Below are positions 46,230-61,760 of a stretch of 64,000 bases of DNA, piece after piece (the stretch's first letter is position 1; every line of letters starts with the position of its first letter). A program made the translations under genes and the position numbers. The stretch is from positions 218,010,712 to 218,074,711 of the forward strand of contig CM056997.1 in assembly GCA_029891345.1 (NCBI GenBank), given 5' to 3'. A model generated the notes under the pieces. That model did no database searches. It saw nothing but the letters and a program-made list of their open reading frames with translations, and was not told the DNA's origin. Source of the stretch: Dryococelus australis (taxonomy: Eukaryota; Arthropoda; Insecta; Phasmatodea; Phasmatidae).

Positions 46230-47780
46230 TCTGAATGATTTCTGCCAAGACTGACTTCTGATCATCCTAAATCCTCTTGGGACAAACACCTGCTGGAATG
46301 ACTTCTGCTACGCATAAAACCTACTGAGACTGTCTCCTGCTGAGATAAGTCCTGCCGAGACTGACTCCTGCTGAGACTGACTCCTGCCGAAACTTACTCC
46401 TGTAAAATGTTACTTCTCGAGACAGACTACTGCGAAGGCCATATCTTGCTGGGACTAACTCCTGCCGAGACCGACTCCTGCCCCGAATGATTCATGATGT
46501 GACTGACTACTGCCGAGACTGACTGCAGCTGAGACTGACTCCTGCTAAGTCTAACTAATGTCTAATATTTCTCCCACTATAACTGACACCTGCAGAGGTT
46601 GATGCCTGCTGAGACTCGATCCTGCCAAGTCTAGCTTCTGCTAAGGCTAACACCTGCTGAGACTTACTCCTGCTGAGATTGATTCCTGCTGCGAACGACT
46701 TATGCTGGGACTGACTACTGCCAAGACTGTCTCATGCTGACACTGCTCCTGTCGAGACTGAGTACTGCCAAGACCGACTCCTGCCATAAATGCCTCATGT
46801 TGGGACTAACTCTTGCCGAGACTAGGACCTGCTAGGACTGACTCCTAATGAGACTGACTCCTGCTGGGACTGATTCCTGCTGAGACTGAGTTCAATCGAA
46901 ACTGACTACTGATAGAACTGACTTCTGCCGAGATTGTCTCCTGTTAAGACTGACTCCTGCTGAGACTGTCTCCTGCTGAGACTGACTCCTGCTGAAACTG
47001 ACTCCTACCAAGACTGTCTCCTGCTGAGACTGAGTACTCTTTAGACTGACTCCTGTTGAGACTGCTGCTACCAAGACTGAGTACTGCTGAGTCTGACTCC
47101 TGCTGAGAATGTCTCCTGCGGATGCTGATAGCTGCTGTGTCTGACTACTGCTGGGATTGAATCCTTTCGAGACTGATTCCTGTCAGGACTTACTCCTTTT
47201 GAGACTGCCTCCTGCTGGGATTGACTTATTATGGAACTCCTGCTGAGACTTACTCCTGCGAAGACTTTCTCATGCTGACACTGCTCCGGTCGAGACTAAG
47301 TACTGCCGAGACCGACTCCTGCCGAGAATGTCTCCTGCGTATGCTGATAGCTGCTGAGGCTGACCGCTGCTGGGTTTGACTCCTGTTGAGACTTGCTCCT
47401 ACCGAAACTGACTCCTGTCCTGAGTGACTCCTGCTGAGACTGACTCCTACCGAGACTGACTCCTGCCAAGACTTGATTCTGCTGGGACTGATATCTGTTG
47501 GGACTGACATCTGCTGGGACTGACTTCTGATGGCACTTACTCCTACTGAGGCTAACTTCTGCCTTCTGATGGGACTAACTCCTGCCAGCAACTGACTTCT
47601 TCTGGGACTAACACCTTCCAAGACGTACTTCATCCAGTACTAACTCGTACCGAGAATGACTTCTGATGAGAATAACTCCAGCCGATACTATCTCCCGGTG
47701 GGACTGAATACTGCTGGGACTAACTCTTGACAAAGCGACTCCTGCTGAAACTGACTCTGGCCAGGCTTTAACTGAGGGAA
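46230..47780. repeat. 16-bp minisatellite, about 95 degenerate units
   Basis: Unit 'tgctgagactgactcc'. Because 16 is not a multiple of 3, the minus strand cycles through three frames and yields a 16-residue period (for example 'VGVSFSRSQSQQETVS') in frames such as 47,250-47,633. These frames are by-products of repeat expansion, not genes. Small indels and an occasional longer spacer ('aatatttctcccactataac' near 46,567) interrupt the array. Confidence 0.95.
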
Positions 47781-50013
47781 CACTCACTGACATCTTCGAT
47801 GCCTAGCAACTTACTTCCTGCTTGTGTTACACTTCGTGGACATTGACGCATACCATTCCTCCACTGTACGAACACTCACTCAAATCACTTTATGGAACAC
47901 TCGCTAACCGAACAATTTCAACCCAGATTATGCTTGTTGAGAACATTTTGCTACACAATTTTACTGTAGAAATATGGGTGTAGTCTGACAAAATTTCATT
48001 AATATTCATGCGATCAATGGTCTTGGATAATTTTCAAAAATAGGGAAGCCGAAAAATCATATATTTATATTTATTTATAAAAATATTTTAAACAAAGAAA
48101 TTGAGGTGAAAAAATACCATAATGTTTTTTGTAAATAAAAAGTGAGAGTGCTTTGAGAACACATTTTACCTTGTTCTCAATAGCAGAGTCAAGGACACTA
48201 TAATCAAATTGTAATGCATGTATGCTGGAGTATTGCGAAATCGTGGTGAAATCTACGTAAGATAGTTCCTTACGCAAAATGAGAAAGAAAAATTGATGTG
48301 ACGTATTACCCGAAATTATTAAGTATCATTAAGGTGGGAGGTGGAAGAAACTATTCATCCTTAAAAATGTAACTTTTCAAACAACTATTTTTCAGTTGAT
48401 TAATAACCACTGGTTTAGAAAGAACAATTTGGTGTTAGAACAGGAATTCCTTTAACTACTAAAATATTATTTTTAGAACTATTTTATCAAAAGCCCACAA
48501 AGATGTACAAAAATTATTAAGGCGATTACACATAAATAGTGCTATAAAATCAGCCATAGAAGGAACGTTTTATTAAATAACTAATATAATTACAATCAGT
48601 TGTCAGGTAATCATCCACGCAATTTCAGAATTTGTATTTTTTTTTTCGTGAATATTACTCGTTTGCTTGAGGGAGTTTGAACTACACAGCCGTTTATTGC
48701 GTATATCAAAATGATAATTCATACCCATTATAAAACTTTTGATGTCAGCTCTGAGATGCAAAATTAGGGTAAAATAAATGCTTGGCACCCCCTTTTTTCG
48801 TAATGAAGCATGGCGATATTACTCATCAAACATCAAAAAAAGTTAATATATCTATTAAAGGAAAGACGATTCTAGACTTAAATTCTTCATGCAAATTAGC
48901 TAATAGTTCGTTGAAATTTAAATGGTTTTTAAATATTAAAATAAAATTATTTCGATTTCTCTTGAATACTCCTCTCTTACTTATTACTGTGCGTCATATC
49001 ATAAACTTCGAAGGAGAAAAATGTCGAACCAAATAGTGTCGGCAAGAGCTGCTCTAAAATTGTGCTGTCCTATCCTATATTCTGGGACAAGGATACGCAC
49101 GTGATTCTGTGACGTCACAATGTAGTCCAACCCTTCTGTCTCTCACGGCAAACTTTATCCAAGGCCAAACTTGAATTTTTTCCCATAGTTCAATATTGAA
49201 ACATTTTTTTGAACGAAAAAAAAAAAAAAAACACCAGCACCTTCAAAAGTATAATTCGAAAAACTTTTCTCAACAAAATAGGATGACATCCGTATTTAAA
49301 CTCGGTAATTAATTTTTTATATTAAATTTAACTGATATGAAGTCGGAAATATGCATAAATAATAAAATTGAGTTTTTTTGTATTAACACTGTGATCCACA
49401 GAGTATGTTATAATGTGTCATCACATAATATTTACAACAGTTTAAATTAGCGTCGGATAAAAATAACTACGTCAAAAGTTATACTTAATTGCAGATCTTA
49501 TTGTAAGCTGGCTTCAGTTTGTGAAAGCCCACTTTTGTAGATTACAGTTGTGCACTGATACAAAATATTACTTATTATATAAATGTTTTATAAAATATTG
49601 TGTTGTAACACTTTTATTGCCAAGAACTTGCGCCAGTAAGTACGCACTAACATTTTTTTATTTTCTAAAAGTAGTTTATTGACTGCCAATAAATATTTAT
49701 TTGTCATTAATAGTAAAACTGCGCTTGCAAAACTACATCCATTACATTCTGCGCATGCGCAATATGGTATTGAAAATGGCCACATCATATTTGTCCACGT
49801 TTGTTTCCTTGTACCAGGTTAAGAACTAATTCTAGATGGATATTCTTAATAAATCGTGTTGGATTACATTGGTCCTTTTATTACAAGTAAGTATACGTTG
49901 TAGATAAATTATTCCAGAAAATAAACTTTCCGTAAGGTGAAGTTTTCAGACCTCTGTGATTGTTCAACTTGTTAGATTTGTGACGTGTGTATATACTCGT
50001 CACAACACGCTGC
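47781..50013. other. No gene seen
   Basis: AT-rich DNA. Only short, unrecognised frames occur (longest 84 codons at 48,782-49,036). Confidence 0.5.
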
Positions 50014-50125
50014 AGCCTGCGAGGTGGCGCAGTGATAACACGCAGACAAGCATTCGAAAAGGCGAGTGCTTTATTCCTGGTCTGGTCATTATAAATTCCT
50101 GAATTGTTGTCAAAATCACTCCAGT
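50014..50125 (+). mobile_element. tRNA-derived SINE, family 2
   Basis: 'gcctgcgaggtggcgcagtg' (A box), 'aagcattcgaaaaggcg', 'tgctttattcctggtctggt' (degenerate B box), 'cattataaattcctgaattg' and 'caaaatcactcc'. Same order of blocks as 32,365-32,480. It is followed within 100 bp by a family 1 SINE on the other strand. Confidence 0.75.
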
Positions 50126-50221
50126 ACATAGCTGGTTCCTCAATAAAGTTCTTAAGAGATTATTCCACCAATCATGTTGTCATCGATACGTTAAAAAAAT
50201 ACCTACTTATTATTGCAGTGG

Positions 50222-50460
50222 AGACGTTTGGACGGCTAACATCTTGATCTTGTGAGCATACGAGAGTGAAGCGAGGTATGGAGCAGCGCCGAAATGCAAA
50301 GGCAGGGGGAAACGGGAGATCCCCGAGAAAATACGCTGATAAACGACATCATGCGGCACGATATCCAAGCGCAAAAATACATACGCGACTCCGGCGGGAA
50401 TCGAACCAGATTCATCTTGGTGGGAGGCTAGCTTCCCAGCCGCCGCTGCTATTAACTACT
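50222..50460 (-). mobile_element. tRNA-derived SINE, family 1
   Basis: It carries 'gtatggagcagcgccgaaat', 'gggggaaacgggagatcccc', 'cggcacgatatccaag', 'ccggcgggaatcgaacc' (B-box side, seen in reverse) and 'ttggtgggaggctagcttcc'. The tRNA-like head is at the high-coordinate end, as in the copies at 2,165 and 12,122. It contains a false plus-strand frame starting at 50,266. Confidence 0.85.
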
Positions 50461-52891
<2,431 letters not shown>

Positions 52892-53162
52892 TATGTATGC
52901 GATCATATATATATATTATATCGTATGTATTCGAGGGTTGGAATTTATAAGCCTGGGTGTTCTCTGCAGGTTATTCGTAAGCTTTCCTTGCATTCGAGAT
53001 CGGCTCTAAAGACCTCGTTGTTAAAAGTTGCCCAAATATCTCAACTCTCAACAACACATACATCCGAGATGCCAGGTCGTCTTTGGATTATATTCGAGAT
53101 AAGAACATTCCGTGATATCCTTGTTGGGTTCAGTGAAACGTTGCCGGACTATTTTATATATA

Positions 53163-53393
53163 GGCTGTTCACGGCAACGTGAGCACTTTTGTGGCCCTTA
53201 TTCCTTTTTTATTTCAGCCAATTATTGTCCTTTAACCAGCTTTTAAATAAATATTGCTATGTAAGTAATAAAGGGATAGTGAAATTTCCACCGCACTCGG
53301 AAGTTAACATCTTAGGCCAAAATAAAACACATTTATTGACTACTATTCCAAATGAAAGGGCATTCAAAAATACTCACATTACCGTGATTAGCC
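53163..53393. mobile_element. MITE, family 'GGCTGTTCACGG', copy 3
   Basis: Termini 'ggctgttcacggcaacgtga' (then gcactttt) and the inverted 'aaaatactcacattaccgtg' (then attagcc). TATA lies on both sides (53,159-53,162 and 53,394-53,397). The interior 'ccaccgcactcggaagttaa' is the reverse complement of copy 2's interior. A solo diverged terminus ('gtccattcacagttaacgca') lies at about 53,566. Confidence 0.92.
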
Positions 53394-53840
53394 TATATTT
53401 ATAAGCTGCAGAAAAGGGGTCCCTGAGTTATTTTTCACCAGTTCTCCAAGACGACACTAAGCCGGTGCCTGGATGCCCTTTGGAAAGAAGTATATCACGT
53501 ACCTTTGTACCCCGGGATTGAGACCTGTCTGCCTCACGACCATAGCTCGCCCGCCAATTGTATAGTCCATTCACAGTTAACGCAAGTTTTTCTGAATACC
53601 TGCTAGAGACCTAATTCCAAGATGTCCCTCCGCCCTGTGAAATCAAGTTTATTAAATATTGGGAACTACGCCAAAGGGACAACGCGCCACCTTCATACGC
53701 GCTCAATGTTATACTATTATGCATAACAACTATTTCTTACCAGGAATGACCAACACACCTATTTTCTTAATGTTTTATTGATATTGAATTGCAAATGAAA
53801 TATTATCATTTATAGATAAAGGATAATTAAAATTTCAGAT

Positions 53841-54365
53841 TTGCCAGAAATAAGGAACTTTTGTGTTAACACATGTGTAAAATTCTTGTGTGTGATTTTT
53901 CAAAAGTTTGATTCAAAAAGTGTGAAGAAACTGGAAATAGACTACAACTCGCTGCCTTCTTTCCGTACTCCGGACTCCCGAATTACTAGTACTCCGGACT
54001 CCCGAATGACTAGTACTCCGGACTCCCGAATGACTAGTACTCTGGACTCCCGAATGACTAGTATTCCGGACTCCCGAATGACTAGTACTCCGGACTCCCG
54101 AATGACTAGTACTCCGGACTCCCGAATTACTAGTACTCCGGACTCCCGAATGACTAGTACAACTGCGAGTTTGAGCTATCTCCGTGATAACCAAGATCAC
54201 GTAGACAAGCTCACCAGGCTCTCAATGACGAGAATGTTGCGATGTTTTGGGAACTGCATTCTGTGCCCGACCTCAAGCACACACACTGATTCAGGTATAC
54301 CTTATGGTAAAACAGGCCCCGGAAATTTGTCCGTTTATTTTGCGGACAATCTGAAATTCGTGTGA
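53841..54365 (+). CDS. Unrecognised 174-codon frame with octapeptide repeats
   Basis: It starts 'MPEIRNFCVNTCVKFLCVIF' and runs through eight in-frame copies of TPDSRMTS-like octapeptides (residues about 43-106). It ends in a Cys-containing tail ('RCFGNCILCPTSSTHTDSGI'). Variants within the array (I/M, T/I, P/L) never break the frame. The N-terminal stretch is hydrophobic enough to be a poor signal-like segment. Another frame is open on the minus strand through the repeat (53,913-54,200), which warns that openness may come from the repeat. No intron or promoter evidence exists. It is either a lineage-specific exon or chance. Confidence 0.25.
   Translation: MPEIRNFCVNTCVKFLCVIFQKFDSKSVKKLEIDYNSLPSFRTPDSRITSTPDSRMTSTPDSRMTSTLDSRMTSIPDSRMTSTPDSRMTSTPDSRITSTPDSRMTSTTASLSYLRDNQDHVDKLTRLSMTRMLRCFGNCILCPTSSTHTDSGIPYGKTGPGNLSVYFADNLKFV
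53967..54158. repeat. 24-bp minisatellite, 8 units
   Basis: Unit 'actccggactcccgaatgac' plus tagt, exactly 8 copies, with point changes in units 1, 4, 5 and 7. The unit length is a multiple of 3, so frames persist. 'actagt' recurs in every unit. Confidence 0.97.
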
Positions 54366-55199
54366 CTTTTTTTTTACTGTATAGCAGTTTATTATATATT
54401 TTGTGCCCCAATTTGAGCTAATAACCGACCTGCAAGAAAACAAGAACTGAATAACGTGCTACCAGGTGTTGAGTGAACCTTGAGCACAATCCGACGAATA
54501 ACTAACTGAGGCTCAAGTACACAAAGCATTGTAGAGTCTGGTTTGTTGCCAAACGAATCAGAAAAATCTTCTGGTCTCTACTAATAAACCAATGTGAAAG
54601 CCAAAACTAAAGAAGTTACTGATTATACTTATGAGCCTACTTTCCTCTACATGGATGCAAATAGTTTCGATGAGGTTTTTAAAATCTTAGATTTTAGGTA
54701 GGTATTGGCATCTTTTTGACAGCGTTATCATTGGAGGAGGAACCAGAAACATAAGCAATAATTGTACGACAATTACAAATACACATAAGATTAGAACACG
54801 CGACCAACTTCTGAAACACTAAGCGAGGAACGATGCCATGGACAATCTTGTAAAGATGACCTCAATCATCAACTGGTACTAACAACAGACTGTAACAAGC
54901 TCTCCGGCCTCCTGTATGGCTATTTATTCCGGATTTCTTGTCCAAAAACGTCTAACGTCACCCTAGACAGTAGTATTATGGGCGTGGTAGTCCTGCCTCA
55001 TGTTTGATTAATTGGATTATCGTTTGGTTTAATCGGTTAAATAATCCGGCTAATTAATCCGATAAAATAATCGGATTATGGCATGTCGATAAAATTATTT
55101 GAATCCGATAAAATTAATTAGATAAAAACATTTTGATCAAAGAAATTTGATGCAATAAATTAAATCAAATTTCTTTGATAATTTTTTTGTGTTCGTGGT
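54366..55199. other. No gene seen
   Basis: Ends in an AT-rich run (about 55,005-55,190) with many 'taatc' and 'gattaa' words, compositionally like 18,120-18,240 just before the other PolB tail. It may be the degenerate outer end of the element. Confidence 0.4.
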
Positions 55200-57734
55200 T
55201 TTATATTGTTATTTTATTTTTGGAGAGTGGCAGCATCGATGTTCACCCTTAGGTGTCTTGCGGTCGACTTAGGTGTGAGGTGTGTGGGTATAGGATATAT
55301 ATATATTGGGTGTTGTCGGGAGCGGGACGTAGGAGTTCCTTCCAATTTGCTGCCTCGCAGGCAACTGAGGCAGTAGAAGGGGTGTCGGAAGCAACAAGTC
55401 TCACATCCGCCTTGGTCGGTGTCGGGCAGTTTTCTGAGCTCTACATTATGTGAAATGTCTATCGTCGGAAACGAGTAATTCCAAATACCTGTTTTAAATT
55501 ACGAAGTATAGGATTGAGTTTATCCCCAAACATCAATTTATTACCGAATACACAATTTAAATACCCATTTAAAAACGATATATTTTATTCAAAATCAATT
55601 AAATTCAAAGCGATATGCACACTATTTACTGAGAATAACATGCAACAAATATTAATTTAATAACACACACAACAAATGTAGTAAAAAAACATAATTAAAA
55701 AACCTACTCTGAATTATAATTAAAATGCACACGCTAACCACAATTAAATATTCTTACAACCGAAACGCAAAATTATATGATTCAACTACCTGTCATAATC
55801 ACTCACCGACTTCCACAAAAGGACCGAGTTAATACTTAACTCTCTATGAAATAAAAAATCTGCTTTGAACCACATCGCAATTCAATTAGAATTATTCACC
55901 CTTCTTATGACATACATAATGAATGGACCACAAATTATAAATATTTGGAACTCTCAAAACTATTTCCCTACAAAATTCAATTGTGCATAACTGTCATAGT
56001 AAATTACGCGAATCAACTGCTAACCAAAATCACTCATCGAATTCCATGGGGAAAAAAGGCATATTAAATTAAACATGGAAAAAAAATAATTTTACTTCAC
56101 AGCAATACAACTGTCACAAAAACACTTTAGTAAAATCAAAACATCACAAACAAGCTTGGAACAAGTTAACACAATTACACGCACAAAGAAATATCAATTA
56201 ATTAAAATTTACCATGCAAACCAGTCCATTCATCTAATCGCATACAAAAGTACACGAAATGAACTACTAAACAACTATCCCCATTTCCACGAAAATCATA
56301 TCCACACACTTTAAATGCAATATAAAATCTCCACTGACAATTTCACTTTACAGCCTTGTATAGTTTTTGTTCGTAGAAAAAAATTAATTTTTAAAAATAA
56401 TTAACACACTCGTATCAGAAACCAAAACCTCTTAAACACATCTTCACACGAAGCACACAACCAAACGTTCAAATTATTATCCATGCACAAGAACAATTTA
56501 AGCATACCGCCCTCAACCCAATTGTAGCTCATCGTGCATCGTATGTAGGCAAACAGTCCAGACCACTGTGGCCCATCTAGCCTTCATTAGCCCGTCACAC
56601 ATTTCCCGACATTACACATTTATAAAAATGTACGAACCGAATTTCTTATATGAATACATGCAACTATTATTTGTCTCCTATTGCATTGTATATTGCGAAG
56701 AAAAGTTTATGAAGGATAGTATGGTTGATCTGCCGAGCTCTCGCCAACATCCAGCTAGGCCGATGTCTGTCGCAGAACTGAAATAGTCTCGTTAACTGCA
56801 AGAGAGTTGTCAACCCCACCCTTAGTCTGTCGCTTTGTCTCTTTATCTTCAGCTCTGAAGCAGGATGCTGGTGAAGGGGCGATCACGTGAGGGTGGCAGG
56901 GTGGTCTATAGCACCATGGAAGGCTGTGGAGCTGTCTTTAGGCAGTCAGCGGAAGTGGCTTGCTCCAGACAAGAGGTTGGTACCACTGGCAGGTCGTACT
57001 CAACCCTCAACGCTCCTGTGTACGCCCTAGGCCAATACACTCCTACCTGTAGGAAGCCTGCAAGCTTCACGCAATCCAACATCAAACACACTGGCTTTCT
57101 GAATAAATAATATTTTCATTGATTTGCGCAATAAGTACAGATACAGAAAAATTATATTTCTATTTGTTTTAAATATGCCGTGAAACCATCTGCAATTGAT
57201 ATAGCCCATTAGTTACATTTTACGTGTGTCTGTAAACAATGTATACTAACAGTAATTAATTAATTAATTAATTTTGCCTTTTTTTTCTGGAATGCAGTTA
57301 AGGCAAAAATTGTTAGCTCTGTTTCGATTATATGTAAACACAAGTCTTAACTGTGTTAAATATTAACAATTTCGCTATTATAGATGATACTCACGCCAAC
57401 TGACTTCACACCAAGACAGTATTGGTTACTGATATGGAATGCGGTCCGACAAAATGATACACCAGTTGTTGCGAGCACACTCGTGAGGCCGAGTGTATGA
57501 AAATTACGTGTTTATCCCTGTTGTGTTCACACCCAAATATTTCTGCTCACTGAAAACATATCAATTAACCAGGTATTTTTGTTTTTGTTATGTTGCTATG
57601 CGTTTTTCAAGATACATGTTTTATAAAATTACAGACCTACACTCTGTTTGGAGGTAAATGAAACAAATATTCAGTTTTAAATACAATTTAATATATCCCA
57701 TTTTCTAACAAACACAATATGTACACACACACTC

Positions 57735-57789
<55 letters not shown>

Positions 57790-58205
57790 AAAATCACACT
57801 CTCCTTAAAAGATATATTTACATATTCAAAATCTGTTAATCTTCTTTGTATATCTAAAACAAAAAATTATATATATTTGATGGCACAGTCAGACGTTGGT
57901 CCCACACCTGAGGAATGATGATGATGACATGTAGTTGGAGTCGCAGGGAGATGAACTCGAGGCACTCATACCTGTGAGATATTGTTATTAACAGTGGATT
58001 CTAGATATTGAAGTGCTGGTTCGAGTGCTGTTGGATAGGCATATTATATGATAGTTGTTGTGAGGGACTAGCTGTCTTTTGATGTGCTCACTCGTAATGC
58101 AGGTGGAAGTTTGACTGATTCGCAGATGACGTTGTGTCAGTTAAATAGCTCGCTGATTATATTATGCCAATTAACTTGCTCACTGGTGGCTGAGTAAGGA
58201 GTGGG
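55200..58205 (-). mobile_element. Non-coding tail of PolB element copy B
   Basis: Direct-orientation homolog of 18,240-21,617; see that entry for matching anchors. It has the same G-poor character at about 55,480-56,520 with 'cataatcactcaccg' and 'aaaatcactcatcg' words (55,790 and 56,025) matching those of copy A. There is no gene. Conservation of 3 kb of non-coding DNA beside two polymerase copies shows that it travels with the element. Confidence 0.75.
57739..57786. repeat. (AT)n microsatellite
   Basis: About 24 AT units in the tail of PolB element copy B. Confidence 0.97.
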
Positions 58206-58209
58206 ACAA

Positions 58210-61200
58210 AATTTAGTTTCCAATTATAAAATGGCCCCAAGGTAGAGTCGACACGCCATTCGATTCAGTGAAACGCTTATCGTCTAACCCTGATAACGCC
58301 ACTTTGGTCATGTGTTCGGTGTAGACGTCATCACTACACGAACGAAATTGATATTGAGTTACCAAAATCCCAGTGTAATGTTCGAGGCAATCGCGATAAT
58401 CCTCGAAACTAAGTTCTTGCAACACATTAGATTTTACGTTCATTGCTTTACAGATACACTGCTCATTCGCAACAATGTTTGCAATAAGTTTGGGACGTAA
58501 ACCTACAAAGTGTGTTTTGATGCGGCTGGCACATTCATCCTTCATTACTCTGGTAATTCGTTTGTTCTCATGGGAGAATTCTTATTGATTATCGAGAACG
58601 TAATTAGACGTATCAAACTGTGCTTTTAAGTCTGGGCAATTACTTTATATACATTATCTCAATCAATAGAATATATGAAAGAATCGGTGTCGCAATATAA
58701 GAGGTGTAAGGCTGGTGGAGGAATTTTCGTGCACATGTACTGATAATGAAACTCACACAGAGTCAATTTGGAAAGGTCGAGAATGACAACACCAGAGTAC
58801 AAAGGCTTGTTAAATATAACACAGCTGTTTGACATCTCGATAAAGACAAGATTATTATCGATGATTTGTTATGCTTAAATGCAGGACGACCTCTCAGTTC
58901 CACACATAAATTGTGTCATAACTGGAAATTACTCTTATGTCCCGTTCCCGGTGGACTTCCTGCAATGTTTTTCCATATAAGGAATTATTCATTAATTTAA
59001 AAACAATTTCTCAAATTTGCACATAGCCTGAGCATACTTGTCAATGTTAAATTCTATATACAGAGCCAACCATGCCTTTTGCTCGTAGTGCAGAACGCGA
59101 TGAACAGAGTCAAGGTTGGCCCTATACAACAATTACCGCCTCAGTGTTTCATCTTGTATAACATAATTTTTCCACAGTGCGAGTGTCAAATGTAGTTTTT
59201 CATGAGAGCTGTTCGGAGGTATGCCAATTACTGGTGCCAAAGGCAGATCTGCCTAGGCATCATGGCATTTGTCCGGAAAAGACAAATCAACTTCTGCAAA
59301 AAAGCAAGTGTCACAGTCATTCACCGTGTTAGCGAAATCCCACAATGAAAACACATCGGACCGAACCCATTCAAAATTACCAAAAGGAAACATCATGTGA
59401 CTGTACAGGCCATTTACATCATAATAAAAATGTATTTTGAGGCGACACTGGGGTCGTACTCTTCATCTATGTAAATATGATTGGTTCCCGCACACCTTCT
59501 GGAAACTTGGGCAATGCCACCGCTAAACTAACATCCTAGAAAAAGATACATTTCGGGATCTGTCAAGAGCTTTAGTCGCGCACCTGTCGTTGAAATGACG
59601 TGTCCTATGAAAGAGATCGAGTTGTGATGTACATGGTGGTGTCAAGACCGCAATAGTTAGCCAAAAGTATAGTCCTGAAATTCTATAAAAGGTCTGCCAG
59701 CAAACAAGTGTCAACGTGTAAATATTGTATGGCATACTGCATCAAGTTAACGCAGTTGAACCCAACCCATGTGGATTGGGCATGAGGATAATTCTAATCG
59801 CTAATGCTTTTACCTTTCATAACATAATGGAATTTACCCTTTGGTGGAAGCGATGTGCCCATTAGACTGCCTATAGAATTTTCAAAATCACAAGAAAAAA
59901 CTCTGTTCCATTTTGCCAATTTATATTGGGTATTGTTTGGAAACATCAAGAGGGTGATACTCAATTTCGCAGGTTGAAAATTACCTGCCAAAGTTTCCAG
60001 AGAGGTGCTCATGAACTTGAATGAGTAAATAAAACACAATTGCAAGTGTTGTGCCATTAATTTCAAATAGATCTCATTGGGAATACATTTGGTGATGGAT
60101 TTATAATTTTCTAAGGTCATTTGAATCAGTTTTAAGTTTACCTGGGTTTTCGATTACCACAGTTCACCAGGTTGTGCTATGCGATGTTCATTGAAAAGCT
60201 TTATGAGAAAGTGATCATCATAATTTTGCAGGTTATGAAATACATCTACAAGATGTTTCTTGGGCAGTCTGAAATACAAATTGCATTTTTTATGTGTGTG
60301 ACCTCTGATTTCCCTGGTTAGATCATTATGGTCGACCACATAATCTGTACCAAGCTCTTGCTTACAAATGTGACAACATTTTTGAGCCTCTAACCTTGCT
60401 TCATCAGCTGGGGTTTTTTGCTTCATCGGAACAGTTACTTTGTTTATTCCTGCAGCCCACTTTGTCATGTCAACAAATTTATCTACTTATTGTTTCATAC
60501 AGTCCTCACACACAAACTCAAAGTAGTTAGATAGAGCCGGATTGTATATACTGACCAACAAAATACTACAAGCTTATGGAACATGTTGGTTTATGATTGT
60601 TGTATTACTTGTTTCATTGGCGGGCAGGCAAGTGGCCAAGGGATTCAAACAAGTTACCGTATCGCAATAGGCTACGAAACCCAATCTTTGCTGTTTTCTG
60701 AAATATTTAAATTTCAAGTACCTGTCAGTCCAAGTGGAGAAAGTACTGCGAACAGCATTTTGTTGCTGGCACAAATCAATGTAACTTGCGAGTTTCTCCT
60801 CACTACTAAAGTATTGAAGACAATGATTGCAAATTTATTTCCTGTGTCTATCATTATAACTGACAGTTAAGCAGCTTTGTTAGGTTTTTGATACCAAAAA
60901 AAATGCAAATGTAAATTATTACCACTAGTGTAAATGGCCAATACATTTATATACTGAGCATGGCATACAGGAGAAATACACATTGGTACGATTAGCTCTT
61001 CCTTATCGCAGGTTTCGTCAGTTATATTGCTATCATTATCCACAACACAGTATGAATTAACATAAATAATATTGTGCTCCTAGAAATTACGAATATCCTG
61101 TATCACTACAGGATCCGACAGACCTTCAGTGTTCAAAACCTCGTAAGGATTTGGATATGAAGATAATCTTTGGGGATTCTGTATGATAGGAAACAAAACA

Positions 61201-61600
61201 GATATGATGGGGCAATGGAAAACACATTCCCTCCGGATAATGTACATCAATACAGGTCTTCCTATTGGCAATGAACTTGGCCAACTTAGTGTGCATGGCA
61301 CCAATGGAAAATGTCTTATATTGTGAAATATGCACTTCCATATGCGATATTAGTTGTAATGCCCAGCCACTGCCTTAAGTACTAAATTCAACAAGTGGTT
61401 TTATTAGGTAAGGTGTCTCATTATAAATTTCACCAACATTGGACGAATGCAGGATGGGAAGAGATTTACTTTTAAAGTAAAATGCCTCCATAGCACCTTC
61501 CTGCATCATGAATGACTTTAATTATTTGCACACTATGGTGACGCTAATCATGAAGGCTGGGGCGAAGCCATAGTTAATTCCAGAAGAGAGACCCTGCACT
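58210..61600 (-). pseudogene. Family-B DNA polymerase of a Polinton/Maverick-like element (copy B), colinear
   Basis: Same protein as copy A, but all parts are on the minus strand in order. N-terminal block 'GSGWALQLISHMEVHISQYK' and 'ANRKTCIDVHYPEGMCF' (61,390-61,220). C2H2-like finger 'CNHCLQYF' near 60,820, with its His position read as Tyr. 'LGFVAYCD' near 60,680. HNH-like 'CCHICKQELGTDYVVDHNDL' and 'REIRGHTHKKCNLYFRLP' (60,385-60,270). Exonuclease start 'VFHNLQNYDDHFLIK'. 'LHVDTCLLADLL' (about 59,710). Palm blocks through 'NNLVFIEMSN' (about 58,850). 'LLYCDTDS' (about 58,685). 'MKDECASRIKTHFVGLRPKL' (58,545 down). 'FTESNGVSTLPWGH' at the end. Many stops and frameshifts; the second His of the HNH 'DHDH' motif is changed to DHND. 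It is not functional. Confidence 0.92.
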
Positions 61601-61675
61601 TCATAAAAATCTAGAAAAATCTTCATCACTACTATTTCTGTCATTACATGTTCGCACATGAGTTGGCCTCCTAGG

Positions 61676-61760
61676 AAACATGTTGGATGCGGATGTTGAG
61701 GTGGATGTCCTGGTAGAGGTGGATATCAAGGTGGATAGAGGTGGATATGGAGGTGAACAA
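61676..61760. repeat. Short 'aggtggat' repeat
   Basis: 'gaggtggatgtcctggtaga', 'ggtggatatcaaggtggata' and 'gaggtggatatggaggtg' form a degenerate 10-20-bp tandem repeat between the polymerase and capsid pseudogenes. Confidence 0.7.

Noticed and set aside
47250..47633. Ser/Gln-rich 127-codon minus-strand frame as a gene
   Set aside because: It lies wholly inside the 16-bp minisatellite and is a frame-cycling by-product.
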